Shown: piece after piece, positions 46,014 through 56,444 of the stretch
Position numbering within the stretch: position 1 is the first letter of the stretch
How the letters are laid out: every line of letters begins with the position of its first letter
Assembly (NCBI RefSeq): GCF_900094705.1
Contig: NZ_FMAR01000001.1
Location: forward strand, 248,001-312,000
Source of the DNA: Chitinophaga costaii
GTDB lineage: Bacteria; Bacteroidota; Bacteroidia; Chitinophagales; Chitinophagaceae
Direction: 5' to 3'
DNA length: 64,000 bases
Program-made: the position numbers and the translations under genes
The notes under the pieces: generated by a model
The model's database searches: none
Told to the model about the DNA's origin: nothing
Seen by the model: only the letters and a program-made list of their open reading frames with translations

Positions 46014-47330
46014 TTAAAGCGTTTGCGGTTTGCGGCGACCTTCTACCAAGAGATATTTTTTATCCAGTTTGTCTAGCACTACGTAAATGGAATCTTTGTT
46101 TTCATTGATCCCTTCCAGCACCATCCGCGAAGCAGTGGGGCGGTTGTAGTGCAGTACCCACTGATCTTCCGGGTAATGCGGATTCTTATTTTTCAACACA
46201 AGGGCCTGGTGGGCGCTATCAATGGCATAGGAATAATATTGCCTTGCATTGGTGCCCGACGATTCGTAGGTCTTTGTAAAATCGTCCTGGTGAATGTGTT
46301 CTACGTTTTCGGTGTCTATCACTACGGGTTTGTTAGACTTTATGCTAAGGGTGGCCCATTTTTCAAACACCACATCCTGCCAGCGCGTAGAATCTACCTG
46401 CGAATAGGGCAAGGTGTCTTTGCCAATGCGAAACAGCGATACGTTGTACACCCCGGCTGCACCCGGCAGGCCTGGCGTGGCCACTACGTTGTGCGGGTTG
46501 TGCTGATAGCCCTCGTAGGTAATGGTGCCATACAGCCCGATGAAAAACAGGACGAAGGCTATTTTTAACACCAGCCTCCCCTTGCGCTGCCATGCCTGGG
46601 GCCATTGCACGGAAAAAGTATCCGGCGATGCAGGTTTTCCTTGCACCAGGTTGTACAAGCGACCTGCATCATATGCAAATACAAAGAAAGCGAGCGATAG
46701 CAAGTAGGCGCAATACACATATTCGCCACCTTCATACGCCAGGTTGGATAAAAACACATTGCCCGCAAAAGAGATGATGATAAAACTTGCAATGGAAGCC
46801 GTTTTTCTCCATAACAATAACAAGCCAGCGAGTATTTCTACCACCCCCAGGAAGGTTTCATACAGCGGCGCAGCGCCTAAGCTGATGGAAAATATCTTCC
46901 AGTCGGTGAAATCGCCATACCGGGTATTTAATGTACTGAGAGAATTGGCGGGCGATTGCAAAGGAAATACTTTGATAAACCCATACGCAATAACGCCAAT
47001 GGCCAGCCGGTAGCGCACCAACACCCGCAACCAATAATAGAGGGTGTCGTAGTTGTCCCGATCCCGGTCGCGCAGGGTCCAGATAATGGTGCCAATCACG
47101 GCGATAGCGGCAATGAGCAGCCAGTTGTAAAACCCACCGTCCGGGATGAACTGTGGATGATAGTGGGCCAGCAGGAAAATATCGCCGTAATACAACTGCG
47201 CCCAATGGATAGAAAATAGAAGCTGGTAAAACTTCCAGTCTACAGGAATGATCTGTATTATAAAATACAAGAAGAAAAACCTGAAGAGAATTTTACTACT
47301 CCCTGACCAGCTTTTGTTTACGTTGGACAT
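46014..47330 (-). CDS. DoxX-like integral membrane protein with extracytoplasmic C-terminal domain (first copy)
   Basis: 438 residues. The layout equals that of the next gene: about seven membrane helices including YRLAIGVIAYGFIKVFPLQ and ETFLGVVEILAGLLLLWRK (DoxX-like), then a soluble C-terminal domain containing TRWQDVVFEKWATLS and a final HYNRPTASRMVLEGINENKDSIYVVLDKLDKKYLL region shared in pattern with its partner. It starts 40 bp after the SusD stop. DoxX domains occur in thiosulfate:quinone oxidoreductase and many uncharacterised systems; which applies here is unknown. The two proteins may form a heterodimer. Confidence 0.8.
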   Translation of the reverse strand: MSNVNKSWSGSSKILFRFFFLYFIIQIIPVDWKFYQLLFSIHWAQLYYGDIFLLAHYHPQFIPDGGFYNWLLIAAIAVIGTIIWTLRDRDRDNYDTLYYWLRVLVRYRLAIGVIAYGFIKVFPLQSPANSLSTLNTRYGDFTDWKIFSISLGAAPLYETFLGVVEILAGLLLLWRKTASIASFIIISFAGNVFLSNLAYEGGEYVYCAYLLSLAFFVFAYDAGRLYNLVQGKPASPDTFSVQWPQAWQRKGRLVLKIAFVLFFIGLYGTITYEGYQHNPHNVVATPGLPGAAGVYNVSLFRIGKDTLPYSQVDSTRWQDVVFEKWATLSIKSNKPVVIDTENVEHIHQDDFTKTYESSGTNARQYYSYAIDSAHQALVLKNKNPHYPEDQWVLHYNRPTASRMVLEGINENKDSIYVVLDKLDKKYLLVEGRRKPQTL

Positions 47331-47370
47331 TGTGTCAATGATTTATGATGAAAGACGATGTAGGTACTGC

Positions 47371-48717
47371 TTAATTATAACCGGGATTTTGCACGAGGCT
47401 TTTATCCACGGATAGTTCCTGTATGGGAATGGGCAGCACGTATTTATTAACATCCGTTACACCGGTTACTGCCGCTGCGCGACCGGTGCGCACCAGGTCA
47501 TACCAGCGATGTGGTTCAAAAGCAAATTCCAGTCGCCGTTCGTTTTCGATAGCGAGTAAAATATTTTGTTGGGTAGTGGCCGTAGTGGGGGCTAGTCCGG
47601 CGCGGTTGCGCACTGCGTTGAGGTTTATGCGGGCGCTGTCCAGGTTATTGAGCTGGGCCTGTGCCTCCGCGCTGATCAGGAACAACTCGGCAATACGGAT
47701 CACATAAGCAGGATCTGTGGCCGGGCTGCGGTAGTACATGTTCCCATACCACTGGCCCTGTGCCGTTTGTGCCACCATAGCGCTGCGATTGCCGCCAATG
47801 GCGGGATCATTCACCAATGCCAGGAAAGCCGCATTGGGAGCCCATCTGCGGGTGCCGCCATTGGCTGGCGGCTGCCATTGAGACCGGTGGGCATTGGTGT
47901 TATTAGCGCTATAAGATGTTTCCAATACCGATTCTGGCGTACCCACTGCGTTGTTGGCAAAGAAGGAATTATATGGTGATTGCAGGGGATAATTGGTTAT
48001 ATCCGTGGTGAGCTTGTCGGCATATTCATTGGCCGCCGCCCATTCGCCCCGGTACAGGTGCAGCCTGGCGCGGAGCGCCCATACGGTTTTGCGGGTAGCC
48101 CGCACCCGGTTGGTCGTTAAAGGCAGCAGGGGTTCTGCGGCTTCCAGGTCTTTTAATACCTGGGCATAGGTATCTGCCTGACTACTTCTGGTAAGATCCT
48201 TTGATGCCGCGATCGATTCGGTAGGTTCCAGCACCAGCTGCACCCCTCCCCAGGTACGACCCAGGTCAAAGTAAGCCAAGGCCCGCACAAAATAAGCCTC
48301 TCCCAACAACTGGTCGCGTTCCGACTGCGGGAACAGGGGATCCTGCACACCAGGAATTTTAGCGATGGCATAATTGGCACGGTTCACCGTTTCGTAAATG
48401 GCCGTCCAGACGGTTTGTACTTCATCGTTATCCGGGCGTACGTTGTGTTGGAGAAACTGCAAACTCACCGTCCGGGAATCTGTCCAGTCGAGGTTATCGC
48501 CCTGTAAATAACTATTGGATTGAAAGGAAGAACCGTAGTATCCATTATCAGCCAGCGAGCGGTACATGCCGCGGATAGCCGTTTCAGCAGATGCTTTGTC
48601 GGTGATGGTTTGTTCGTCCGATACATCATCCTTCGGCGATACGTCCAGAAACTTCTGGCAGGCAGTGAGTGCGAGTACCAGATAAATGGCCGTGAAAAGT
48701 TGTATGTAAGATTTCAT
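47371..48717 (-). CDS. SusD/RagB-family surface substrate-binding lipoprotein
   Basis: 448 residues from ATG 48717, giving a lipoprotein signal with LTAC at the acylated Cys (about residue 20); the longer frame to 48864 would overlap SusC. TPR-like helices with KFLDVSPKD at the mature start, R-G-M-Y-R-S-L, the L-G-E-A-Y-F-V-R-A-L-A-Y-F-D-L motif and the C-terminal LAIENERRLEFAFEPHRWYDLVRTGR are diagnostic of SusD. It caps the SusC barrel and captures the substrate. Second gene of the operon, 20 bp after susC. No glycoside hydrolase is in this operon, so the imported compound is unclear. Confidence 0.95.
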   Translation of the reverse strand: MKSYIQLFTAIYLVLALTACQKFLDVSPKDDVSDEQTITDKASAETAIRGMYRSLADNGYYGSSFQSNSYLQGDNLDWTDSRTVSLQFLQHNVRPDNDEVQTVWTAIYETVNRANYAIAKIPGVQDPLFPQSERDQLLGEAYFVRALAYFDLGRTWGGVQLVLEPTESIAASKDLTRSSQADTYAQVLKDLEAAEPLLPLTTNRVRATRKTVWALRARLHLYRGEWAAANEYADKLTTDITNYPLQSPYNSFFANNAVGTPESVLETSYSANNTNAHRSQWQPPANGGTRRWAPNAAFLALVNDPAIGGNRSAMVAQTAQGQWYGNMYYRSPATDPAYVIRIAELFLISAEAQAQLNNLDSARINLNAVRNRAGLAPTTATTQQNILLAIENERRLEFAFEPHRWYDLVRTGRAAAVTGVTDVNKYVLPIPIQELSVDKSLVQNPGYN

Positions 48718-48737
48718 GTGATACCTGTTTTGTGTAA

Positions 48738-51700
48738 TTAGAACGTGGCATTGAGACCTACCTGCAATGACCGGGGCGCCGGCGGGGTACCTACATCTAT
48801 ACCTTGCGGATCTATACCATGACTGGATTCCGGATCGGGTCCCTGGTATTTGGTGTGCAGCCAAAGATTGCTGCCCAGCACATAAATGCGCAGCGGTTCT
48901 ATGCCCAGCTTATTCAACAACCGGCCTCCAAATTTGTAGCCGATGCTCAGTGATTTAATCCGTACAAAAGAACCGTCTTCCATAAAGCGGCTGTTCTGTT
49001 CAATAGAATAGTTATTGCCTACTTTGGTAACACGTGGTACATCGGTGATATCGCCCGGCTGCTGCCATCTTTTTAAGTTATAAGCGAGTATCATGCGGCT
49101 GTCGTCTTTCACCCCTCCACCTTCACCCAGGATACGGTCAAAGCTTACTACCTTGTTGCCATACTGGTAGGTGAACAATACTGATAAATCAAACCCTTTG
49201 TAGGTAAGCGTATTGGTAATACCGCCAAAAAATTTCGGCGACGCATTGCCCAATATTTGCCGGTCGGCTGCCGTGATCTGGCCATCGTGGTTATAGTCTT
49301 CAAACACGGAATTGCCGGTCTTAGGATCTACATACAGTTGTTTATACATCCAGAAGGAATACATAGGATGGCCTTGTTCCAGGCGGATCAGATCGCGGTC
49401 GCCATACACGATCGGGGTAGCCAATTTTTGGATCAGGTTTTTATTTCCAGATATCGTAAAGTTGGTGGTCCAGGTAAAATGCCCATTATCAATATTCACA
49501 CTATTGATCCCTACTTCGTATCCTTTATTGCTGATCTCTCCTGCGTTGGTCGTATAGGAATCGAAGCCGGTGCGGGAAGGTACCTGCACGGCCAGCAGCA
49601 GGTCGGTGGTGTGTTTGGAATATACATCCACGGTAATATTGAGGCGGCTATTAAATAAGCCTACATCTACGCCCACATTGGCCTGGGCTGTTTTCTCCCA
49701 TTTGAGGTTGGTGTTGGAAAGCTGCTGTGGCCCGGTGCCTGGCTTATCTGCCCCGCCGGTATTGTCGGGATAACTGTCGCCTGCTGTCCACAACCCTTGT
49801 GCGGCAAAATTCCCGATACCGTTCTGGTTGCCGGTAATGCCGTAGCTGGCTCTTAGTTTCAGATCGCTGATCACTTTAGATGACTGGAGGAAAGATTCTT
49901 CTTTTAACCGCCAGGCCACGCCTGCGGCAGGAAAATAGCCCCAGTGGTTATTTTTCCCGAATTTAGAAGAACCATCAGCCCGGGCGCTCACTTCGATAAA
50001 GTATTTATTATCGTAATTGTAATTCAAGCGGGAGAAAAAGGACGCCAGGTTAAATTTTGTCCATGACTGGGTGGCCGTTCTGGTAGCGGCGGCGGAGATC
50101 TGTGTATAGGAGTTATTCGGGAAGTTGCTGCCGGTTTCACCATTTACGGTCAATACATTACTTTGCACGGTATTACCTAGCAGCGCACCAAAATTGTGTT
50201 TGCTATTGAATGTCTTCTTATAGGTCAGCGTTTGTTCATTTATCCAGGTAGCATTTTCGGTGATAGAGGAAGTGACCAGCCCGTTGGTAGGTGCAAGACC
50301 GATGAGGGTTTTATCGTTCCAAATCTGCGACTCCTTGTAGTTGTTGTAGTCCATACCCCAGCTAGTATGAAAAACCAGGTCTTTCAGTATTTCTGCGTCT
50401 AAATAAAAGTTGCCGATATAACGTAAGCTACGGGTGCCTACATTGTAATTATCGATGAGCACTTGCAGGTTATCGAAACCTGCCCAGCGGCCAGGGGTAC
50501 CATCTGCATTCACTTTAGGCAGGTAGGTAGGTGTGTGCAGCGCCGCCTGCATGATCCCGCCCTGGGGGCCGGTACCTTCCCTTACCTGGTTGCGGAAAGT
50601 GCGGGAAATGAGGCTGCTAACGCCAACGGTTACACGATCACTAATCTTTTGATCCAGGTTTACTTTAAAGCTGGCCCTGTCAAAAGCAGCCGGTCGGATA
50701 TCGGCTTCCTGCTTCGAGTAAGAACCGCCGATGTAGTAACGGGTAGTTTTGGTGCCACCGCTTACAGACAGGTCGTAGTTCCGCAACTGGGCGGTGCGGA
50801 AAACATCATCAAGGCGATCGTAGGTTTGTTGTTCTTCCGGTAGTCCCCGCCCTCCTTCTGCTTTAGAACGAAACGGACGGTTGGCAAAGTTCTGGTTCAG
50901 TGCAGGATTATCTATACCGGAATTAATCCACTGTTCATTTACCAGTGTGGCATGCTCCGGACCGGTGGTAAGCTTCCACCAGCGATCTTTAGGCGCCCAG
51001 GCCGATCCTGCCAGTACATTGAGGCTTACACGCGCCTTGGCATTATAACTACCGCGTTTGGTTGTAATAATTACCACGCCATTAGCGCCCCGTGAACCGT
51101 AAATAGCGGTAGCAGTGGCGTCTTTCAGCACTTCAATATTTTCTATATCGGTAGGGTTAATGTCGGCCAGCGGAGAGGTAGTTTTGCCGCCCAGATCCAG
51201 GGTAGAGAGGGAATTGTCGTTGATAAATACACCGTCTACGATATACAAGGGGTCATTGCCCGCATTGATAGAAGTAGTGCCGCGTATGCGAATGTTTACC
51301 GCATCGCCAGGCATGCCGGAGTTAGAATTGATCTGCACACCAGCGGCCTTCCCTTGCAGTTGGGCATCAAAACTGGCTACCGGCAGGTGATTGATCTCAT
51401 CGGCTTTCACGGTAGCATGTGCGCCAATCAGGTTTTTGCGCTGTCCAGTACCGTAACCCACTACCACCACGTCACTCAATTGCTGCACAGACTCGGATAG
51501 AGATACTGAAATTAAAGTGTCTGCTACCTGTTGTTCTTTGGATTGATAGCCTACGCAACTCACCACAATAACAAAAGGAAGCTTTTGCCCGGTATACAGG
51601 CTAAAAGATCCACTTTCATTACTGGTAGTACTGTTGGTCACGCCTTTAATCTGGATAGTGGCGCCGGAGATGGTGTGTTGTGTTTTTTCATCCAGAACTT

Positions 51701-51803
51701 TACCGCTTACTACCGCATTTACCTGCGGTTTGGGTACCTGCTGCGATAGCGCATGCAACGGGATAACGAGCGTTATCCACGAGATAATCCTAACAATTTT
51801 CAT
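48738..51803 (-). CDS. SusC/RagA-family TonB-dependent outer membrane transporter
   Basis: 1021 residues from ATG 51803; the frame opens 15 codons earlier but the hydrophobic signal (about 1-20, cut near LSQ) fits this start. A carboxypeptidase-like beta domain (SGKVLDEKTQHTISGATI, about 32-100) precedes the plug with the DVVVVGYGTGQRKNLIGA box and the KDATATAIYGSRGANGV region, then the barrel ending in Phe. It imports a substrate across the outer membrane with SusD. No anti-sigma-type extension is present. A consensus promoter with an inverted repeat lies about 230 bp upstream (52032-52075). Specificity cannot be predicted. Confidence 0.96.
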   Translation of the reverse strand: MKIVRIISWITLVIPLHALSQQVPKPQVNAVVSGKVLDEKTQHTISGATIQIKGVTNSTTSNESGSFSLYTGQKLPFVIVVSCVGYQSKEQQVADTLISVSLSESVQQLSDVVVVGYGTGQRKNLIGAHATVKADEINHLPVASFDAQLQGKAAGVQINSNSGMPGDAVNIRIRGTTSINAGNDPLYIVDGVFINDNSLSTLDLGGKTTSPLADINPTDIENIEVLKDATATAIYGSRGANGVVIITTKRGSYNAKARVSLNVLAGSAWAPKDRWWKLTTGPEHATLVNEQWINSGIDNPALNQNFANRPFRSKAEGGRGLPEEQQTYDRLDDVFRTAQLRNYDLSVSGGTKTTRYYIGGSYSKQEADIRPAAFDRASFKVNLDQKISDRVTVGVSSLISRTFRNQVREGTGPQGGIMQAALHTPTYLPKVNADGTPGRWAGFDNLQVLIDNYNVGTRSLRYIGNFYLDAEILKDLVFHTSWGMDYNNYKESQIWNDKTLIGLAPTNGLVTSSITENATWINEQTLTYKKTFNSKHNFGALLGNTVQSNVLTVNGETGSNFPNNSYTQISAAATRTATQSWTKFNLASFFSRLNYNYDNKYFIEVSARADGSSKFGKNNHWGYFPAAGVAWRLKEESFLQSSKVISDLKLRASYGITGNQNGIGNFAAQGLWTAGDSYPDNTGGADKPGTGPQQLSNTNLKWEKTAQANVGVDVGLFNSRLNITVDVYSKHTTDLLLAVQVPSRTGFDSYTTNAGEISNKGYEVGINSVNIDNGHFTWTTNFTISGNKNLIQKLATPIVYGDRDLIRLEQGHPMYSFWMYKQLYVDPKTGNSVFEDYNHDGQITAADRQILGNASPKFFGGITNTLTYKGFDLSVLFTYQYGNKVVSFDRILGEGGGVKDDSRMILAYNLKRWQQPGDITDVPRVTKVGNNYSIEQNSRFMEDGSFVRIKSLSIGYKFGGRLLNKLGIEPLRIYVLGSNLWLHTKYQGPDPESSHGIDPQGIDVGTPPAPRSLQVGLNATF

Positions 51804-52030
51804 TACCTTTGAATTGCGATCAATTAATGGGCCGGCAGTTGTCGTCAAACAACTGTTACATCCAGTGCCCTAGATTGGTTTTACGGCCGGAATCTGTTAC
51901 AGCAGTTCCGGCTATTTTATTTGATTTATTGGAATTACCTATTCCTCACATTGCATGTAATTTCTACAGATCATGGTTTGCTGGCTTCTTTAGTGCGCTT
52001 CAAGTGAAAGATGGTGCAGTAAATATCCCC
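51804..52030 (-). other. Long structured leader of the SusC operon
   Basis: About 225 nt between the predicted start of transcription and the SusC ATG. It contains two small hairpins: CAGTTGT/ACAACTG (51836-51842 with 51849-51855) close to the start codon, and GCCGGAA/TTCCGGC (51886-51892 with 51906-51912). No T-tract follows, so attenuation is only a possibility. Confidence 0.4.
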
Positions 52031-52031
52031 T

Positions 52032-52062
52032 CAAAAGTAACAATTTTTATAAGTCTACCAAA
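52032..52062 (-). promoter_or_regulatory. Promoter of the SusC-SusD-DoxX operon
   Basis: On the minus strand TTTG (52062-52059), a 19-bp spacer and TACTTTTG (52039-52032). This matches both parts of the Bacteroidota consensus (TTTG at -33 and TAnnTTTG at -7) at the proper distance, the best promoter match found in the window. Confidence 0.65.
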
Positions 52063-52075
52063 ATAGTAGACTTAT
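52049..52075. promoter_or_regulatory. Perfect 10-bp inverted repeat over the SusC promoter (possible operator)
   Basis: ATAAGTCTAC and GTAGACTTAT are separated by 7 bp and enclose the -33 TTTG. A dimeric repressor bound here would block the promoter. No T-tract of a terminator follows on either strand. The cognate regulator is not in the adjacent genes. Confidence 0.5.
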
Positions 52076-52312
52076 TTTCACAAGAAAAAAAAATAATTCC
52101 CTAAACAATGGTGCATGGATACTGTATAACAAGGAGATAGCATAGACAATGCAGCTATTTTTTTATATGCCGAATACCTTGTACTCGCACAGGTTCTAAC
52201 TTTTGGGCAATATCATACTCCCTGCTTGTATTTACACAGAAAAGCTATTCTACAGATCCTATAATAAATTAAATAGTGCGTGGTTATTAAACCGTTGTCC
52301 GTGTGGAATTAA

Positions 52313-52320
52313 TACTTTTG
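52313..52320 (+). promoter_or_regulatory. Possible -7 element (TACTTTTG) upstream of the SDR gene
   Basis: Fits TAnnTTTG and shares TACTTTTGAG with the divergent SusC promoter. A TTG lies 15 bp upstream, closer than usual. The leader would be about 205 nt. Confidence 0.35.
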
Positions 52321-52530
52321 AGATTTATATTTATGCGGGCATGCCCGGAAGGATGCTCGCACACTTGCTTCGGTATTGCGGAAAATGTTACATGGGCTCA
52401 ATAGAAATATTATAATTTCCATGTACTAAAACAGGGCTACTATTGATCCTAACAGTCGCAGGCCCTCCCCGCACGCATGGCATAGCTGGCTATAAAATTA
52501 CATGGCTAATTATTTAAATTATCATTTACG

Positions 52531-53382
52531 ATGGATACAACAAACAAGCCGGTATGGTTTATCACCGGTTGCTCTACCGGTTTTGGCCGGGAGCTGACTA
52601 AACAAATTTTAGCACGGGGCTGGAACGCAGTGGCTACCGCAAGGCATGCATACCAGATCCAGGATCTGGTAGCAGGTTATGAAAATACAGCACTGGCACT
52701 ACCGCTGGACGTAACCGATCCAACACAAATTGCCACAGCCGTGGCCAAAGCCCAAGCTACTTTTGGCAGGATAGATGTTTTGGTAAACAATGCCGGCTAC
52801 GGTTACTTCAGCAGCATTGAAGAAGGCGAAGAAGAAAAAATCAGGGCACAGTTTGAAACCAATTTTTTTGGTTTAGTAAACGTAATCAAAAGTGTGTTGC
52901 CAGGTATGCGGGAAAAGCGGCACGGGCATATTGTTAATTTCTCTTCACTGGGCGGCTTGCTTGGCTTTCCCTCTACGGGATATTATCATGCTACTAAATT
53001 TGCGGTAGAAGGATTATCCGAATCGCTGGCGCAGGAAGTAGCACCGCTGGGCATTAAAGTTTTACTGGTAGAACCAGGTCCTTTCCGTACGGACTGGCTT
53101 GGCCGCTCGCCGGTGCGTACACCCGTGCAGCTAGAAGATTACCAGGCCACCACAGGCGCACGCATGAAGAATAGTGAGGAACGAGAAGGCCACCAGCAGG
53201 GTGATCCGGTAAGAGGTTGCGAAGCCATCATTCAGGCAGTAACACAAGCAACGCCCTATCTCCGTTTATTATTGGGTAAATTAGCGTTTGATATGGCCAT
53301 GGAGAAAACCATTTCATTAAAAGAAAACTTTGAAGCGATGAAAGACCTGACCCTTGGAGCAGACTTTCCGGCTTCCCTTTAA
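52531..53382 (+). CDS. Short-chain dehydrogenase/reductase
   Basis: 283 residues of the classical SDR family: TGCSTGFGRE (the TGxxxGxG cofactor loop, about 13-22), NNAGYGYF, the catalytic Ser in NFSSLGG and YYHATKFAVEG (YxxxK, about 151-155). The Ala/Arg-rich cofactor loop (TARHAYQ) suggests NADP preference. The physiological substrate is unknown. It is followed after 21 bp by an aldo/keto reductase gene on the same strand; the pair is probably cotranscribed and terminates at 54457-54485. No regulator gene adjoins it. Confidence 0.93.
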   Translation: MDTTNKPVWFITGCSTGFGRELTKQILARGWNAVATARHAYQIQDLVAGYENTALALPLDVTDPTQIATAVAKAQATFGRIDVLVNNAGYGYFSSIEEGEEEKIRAQFETNFFGLVNVIKSVLPGMREKRHGHIVNFSSLGGLLGFPSTGYYHATKFAVEGLSESLAQEVAPLGIKVLLVEPGPFRTDWLGRSPVRTPVQLEDYQATTGARMKNSEEREGHQQGDPVRGCEAIIQAVTQATPYLRLLLGKLAFDMAMEKTISLKENFEAMKDLTLGADFPASL

Positions 53383-54387
<1,005 letters not shown>

Positions 54388-54728
54388 AGTACACCGGAGA
54401 GATGGTAAGGAATAAAGTATAACTATCTATTTCACCATGTTATCAGTAAAGGGAAGAGCGTATTGAAATATAACTTCAATACGCTTTTCTTTTTTCAGGA
54501 ATGCCATCTATACTTCATCCACAGTTAAGTTCCTCCCCAACATTACAAGAGAACAAGCCCCTAGGAAATTAGGGATGCGCCTGCCAATAAGAGCCTAAAA
54601 ATTGTCCGGAAAGCCGGCATCTTTATTGTGTGCAAGTTAGGACATCCTGCTGTACCATAGCCTGCTACAAATAGTTAACTATTCTTGAGATAGGTTGATC
54701 ACCGGCTATAACCTTAAAAATATACGTC
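54388..54728. other. 341-bp intergenic region with one terminator
   Basis: Holds the terminator at 54457-54485 and the upstream region of the PPC-domain gene. No other gene or recognised element was seen. Confidence 0.55.
54457..54485 (+). terminator. Terminator after the SDR-AKR unit
   Basis: AGCGTATTGAA/TTCAATACGCT stem (54457-54467 with 54475-54485), 7-nt loop, followed by TTTCTTTTTT. Confidence 0.88.
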
Positions 54729-55238
54729 ATGAAAAAACTTCTCTTTTTATCCATCTTAATCATCCTCCTAACAGATACTATGCAAGCACAAAACTTAAGT
54801 GGAAAAGGCTGGAAAGCCCGGAAGGTAGAAAGTACTTACATCGTCAGCGTTTCCGACAAAACAAGCATAGTAGCGGCACTTACCGATTTTGTAGTAACGC
54901 AGCAAATAAAGGCCGGCCAGGTAACAGGCATTGGTGCTACCAATTCGGCTACCTTACGTTTCTTTGACCCCAAGACAAAAAATTACGTAGATAAAACTTT
55001 TAGCGAACAAATGGAGATCAGCAACATCACTGGCAATATTTCAGAAGCGGAAGGAAAACCATTACTTCACCTGCATGTTACGCTGGGAAAAAGTGATTAC
55101 AGTGCAATAACCGGTCATTTGCAGGATGCCACTATCCGCGGCGCCGGTGAATTTTATATTTACCCGTTGAATAGCCGTATCGTTAAAGTAAAAAACGAGG
55201 CGATCGGGCTTAATATTTATGACTTCGAGCAAGAATAA
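54729..55238 (+). CDS. Exported PPC/DUF296-domain protein
   Basis: 169 residues. A signal peptide (about 1-20, cut after MQAQ) precedes one PPC (DUF296) domain: YIVSVSDKTSIVAALTDF, GQVTGIGA, a central EISNITGNIS and the H-x-H motif LHLHVTLG with GHLQDATIRGAGEFYIY. In bacteria and archaea such domains form trimers with a possible metal or small-ligand site at the H-x-H; the plant DNA-binding role depends on AT-hooks, absent here. Export makes a DNA-binding role unlikely. Alone on its strand, convergent with the efflux operon 34 bp away. Confidence 0.82.
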   Translation: MKKLLFLSILIILLTDTMQAQNLSGKGWKARKVESTYIVSVSDKTSIVAALTDFVVTQQIKAGQVTGIGATNSATLRFFDPKTKNYVDKTFSEQMEISNITGNISEAEGKPLLHLHVTLGKSDYSAITGHLQDATIRGAGEFYIYPLNSRIVKVKNEAIGLNIYDFEQE

Positions 55239-55272
55239 GGGGTAGGCCTATCCAGCAACCTATGCCCTGCTA

Positions 55273-56427
55273 CTAGTTCTCTTCGCCACCATTTTTCATT
55301 TTCATCAAAATAGTGTAGGCGTTTTTAATTACAATTTTTCCCGCCGGCAAGGCTGATTTAATCTCTACATATCCACTATTGTTAGTACCTGTTTCAACCG
55401 GCAGCAGCTGGAAGGTGCCGGCGCCATCTTGCTGAAATACGTAAAACTTATTTTCCCATTTCACAACGGCATCTTCTGGTACGGCGGTTACCTTAGCATT
55501 GTTTTGTTCAATCGTTGCATTCATGTAACTACCGGGTAAGAGTTCATTCCCATAGCTGGCCAAATGGCAGTGTACCTCGGTGGTACGATCATTGCCAATG
55601 TTTGGGGTAATCAGGTGAATGGTAGCGGCATATTTTTTATCGGGATGGCTGTTAGAAAAACACTCGATCTTTTGACCTACCGCAAGACGGGAAGCATCGT
55701 TTTCAAATACGGTCAATGTCAAATGCAGTTTGTCAGGGTTTACCAATTCAAAAAGAACATCCGTTGGACTAGCATACTTGCCAGCGTTTACGTTCACCTT
55801 AGTCACAAATCCGCTGATGGGTGCATATAAATTAATACTGCGGGAAATATTACTGTCTGTTAACCCATCAGGCGAGATGCCGATCAGGCGTAATTTTTCA
55901 GCCAGCGCACGGATCAATACTTTCTGGTTATTATACTCACTTTGTACCTGTTGAAACACCTTATCGCTGGTAGCCTTTGTTTCATTTAATCCCTTTTGCC
56001 GGTTGTAGTCTGCTTCCAGGAATTGCAGGCGATTTTTGGCAGTGAGATAATCTTGCTGTAACTGAATGTACTGCTGATCTTCCAACGTGGCAAGCACAGT
56101 CCCTTTGTTCACCCTTTGTCCGGGAATCAATTCCATTTTCCGCAGATAACCGCCTAAAGGAATACTGATGGATACTACATTTTGAGGTGGCACATCCAAA
56201 ACACCACTTACTTTAATAACGGAATGCATTTCTTTCTGTTCCGGCTCCCCGGTAAGGATGCCGGCATTCTTTATTTGCGCGGGCGTTAACTGCACCACGT
56301 TATCAGGGATTACTACCGTCTTGGCTGTATCCATATTTGCGCTGGTGGCGCTGGATGTACCGGCATGATGACAGGAAGCCGTTAGGCAGGCCATCCATAT
56401 GGCGGGCATTACTATATTAGCTTTCAT
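55273..56427 (-). CDS. RND efflux periplasmic adaptor (membrane-fusion) lipoprotein
   Basis: 384 residues with a lipoprotein signal (LTASC, Cys about 19). It has a lipoyl-like half (PQNVVSISIPLGGYLRKMELIPGQRVNKG, about 80-110), a helical hairpin (about 110-185) and beta-barrel and membrane-proximal domains. This is the CusB/CzcB class that links the pump to the outer-membrane channel. The early conserved V-V-Q-L-T-P-A-Q-I-K-N-A-G-I segment is usual for heavy-metal efflux adaptors. It follows the fused pump gene by 17 bp and is the last gene of the operon. Confidence 0.93.
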   Translation of the reverse strand: MKANIVMPAIWMACLTASCHHAGTSSATSANMDTAKTVVIPDNVVQLTPAQIKNAGILTGEPEQKEMHSVIKVSGVLDVPPQNVVSISIPLGGYLRKMELIPGQRVNKGTVLATLEDQQYIQLQQDYLTAKNRLQFLEADYNRQKGLNETKATSDKVFQQVQSEYNNQKVLIRALAEKLRLIGISPDGLTDSNISRSINLYAPISGFVTKVNVNAGKYASPTDVLFELVNPDKLHLTLTVFENDASRLAVGQKIECFSNSHPDKKYAATIHLITPNIGNDRTTEVHCHLASYGNELLPGSYMNATIEQNNAKVTAVPEDAVVKWENKFYVFQQDGAGTFQLLPVETGTNNSGYVEIKSALPAGKIVIKNAYTILMKMKNGGEEN

Positions 56428-56444
56428 TTTCTTTCTTTTAGCGG

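Noticed and set aside
43001-51803. YeiH as the last gene of the SusCD-DoxX operon
   Set aside because: A clear minus-strand terminator (44329-44362) and about 100 bp separate it from the second DoxX-like gene.
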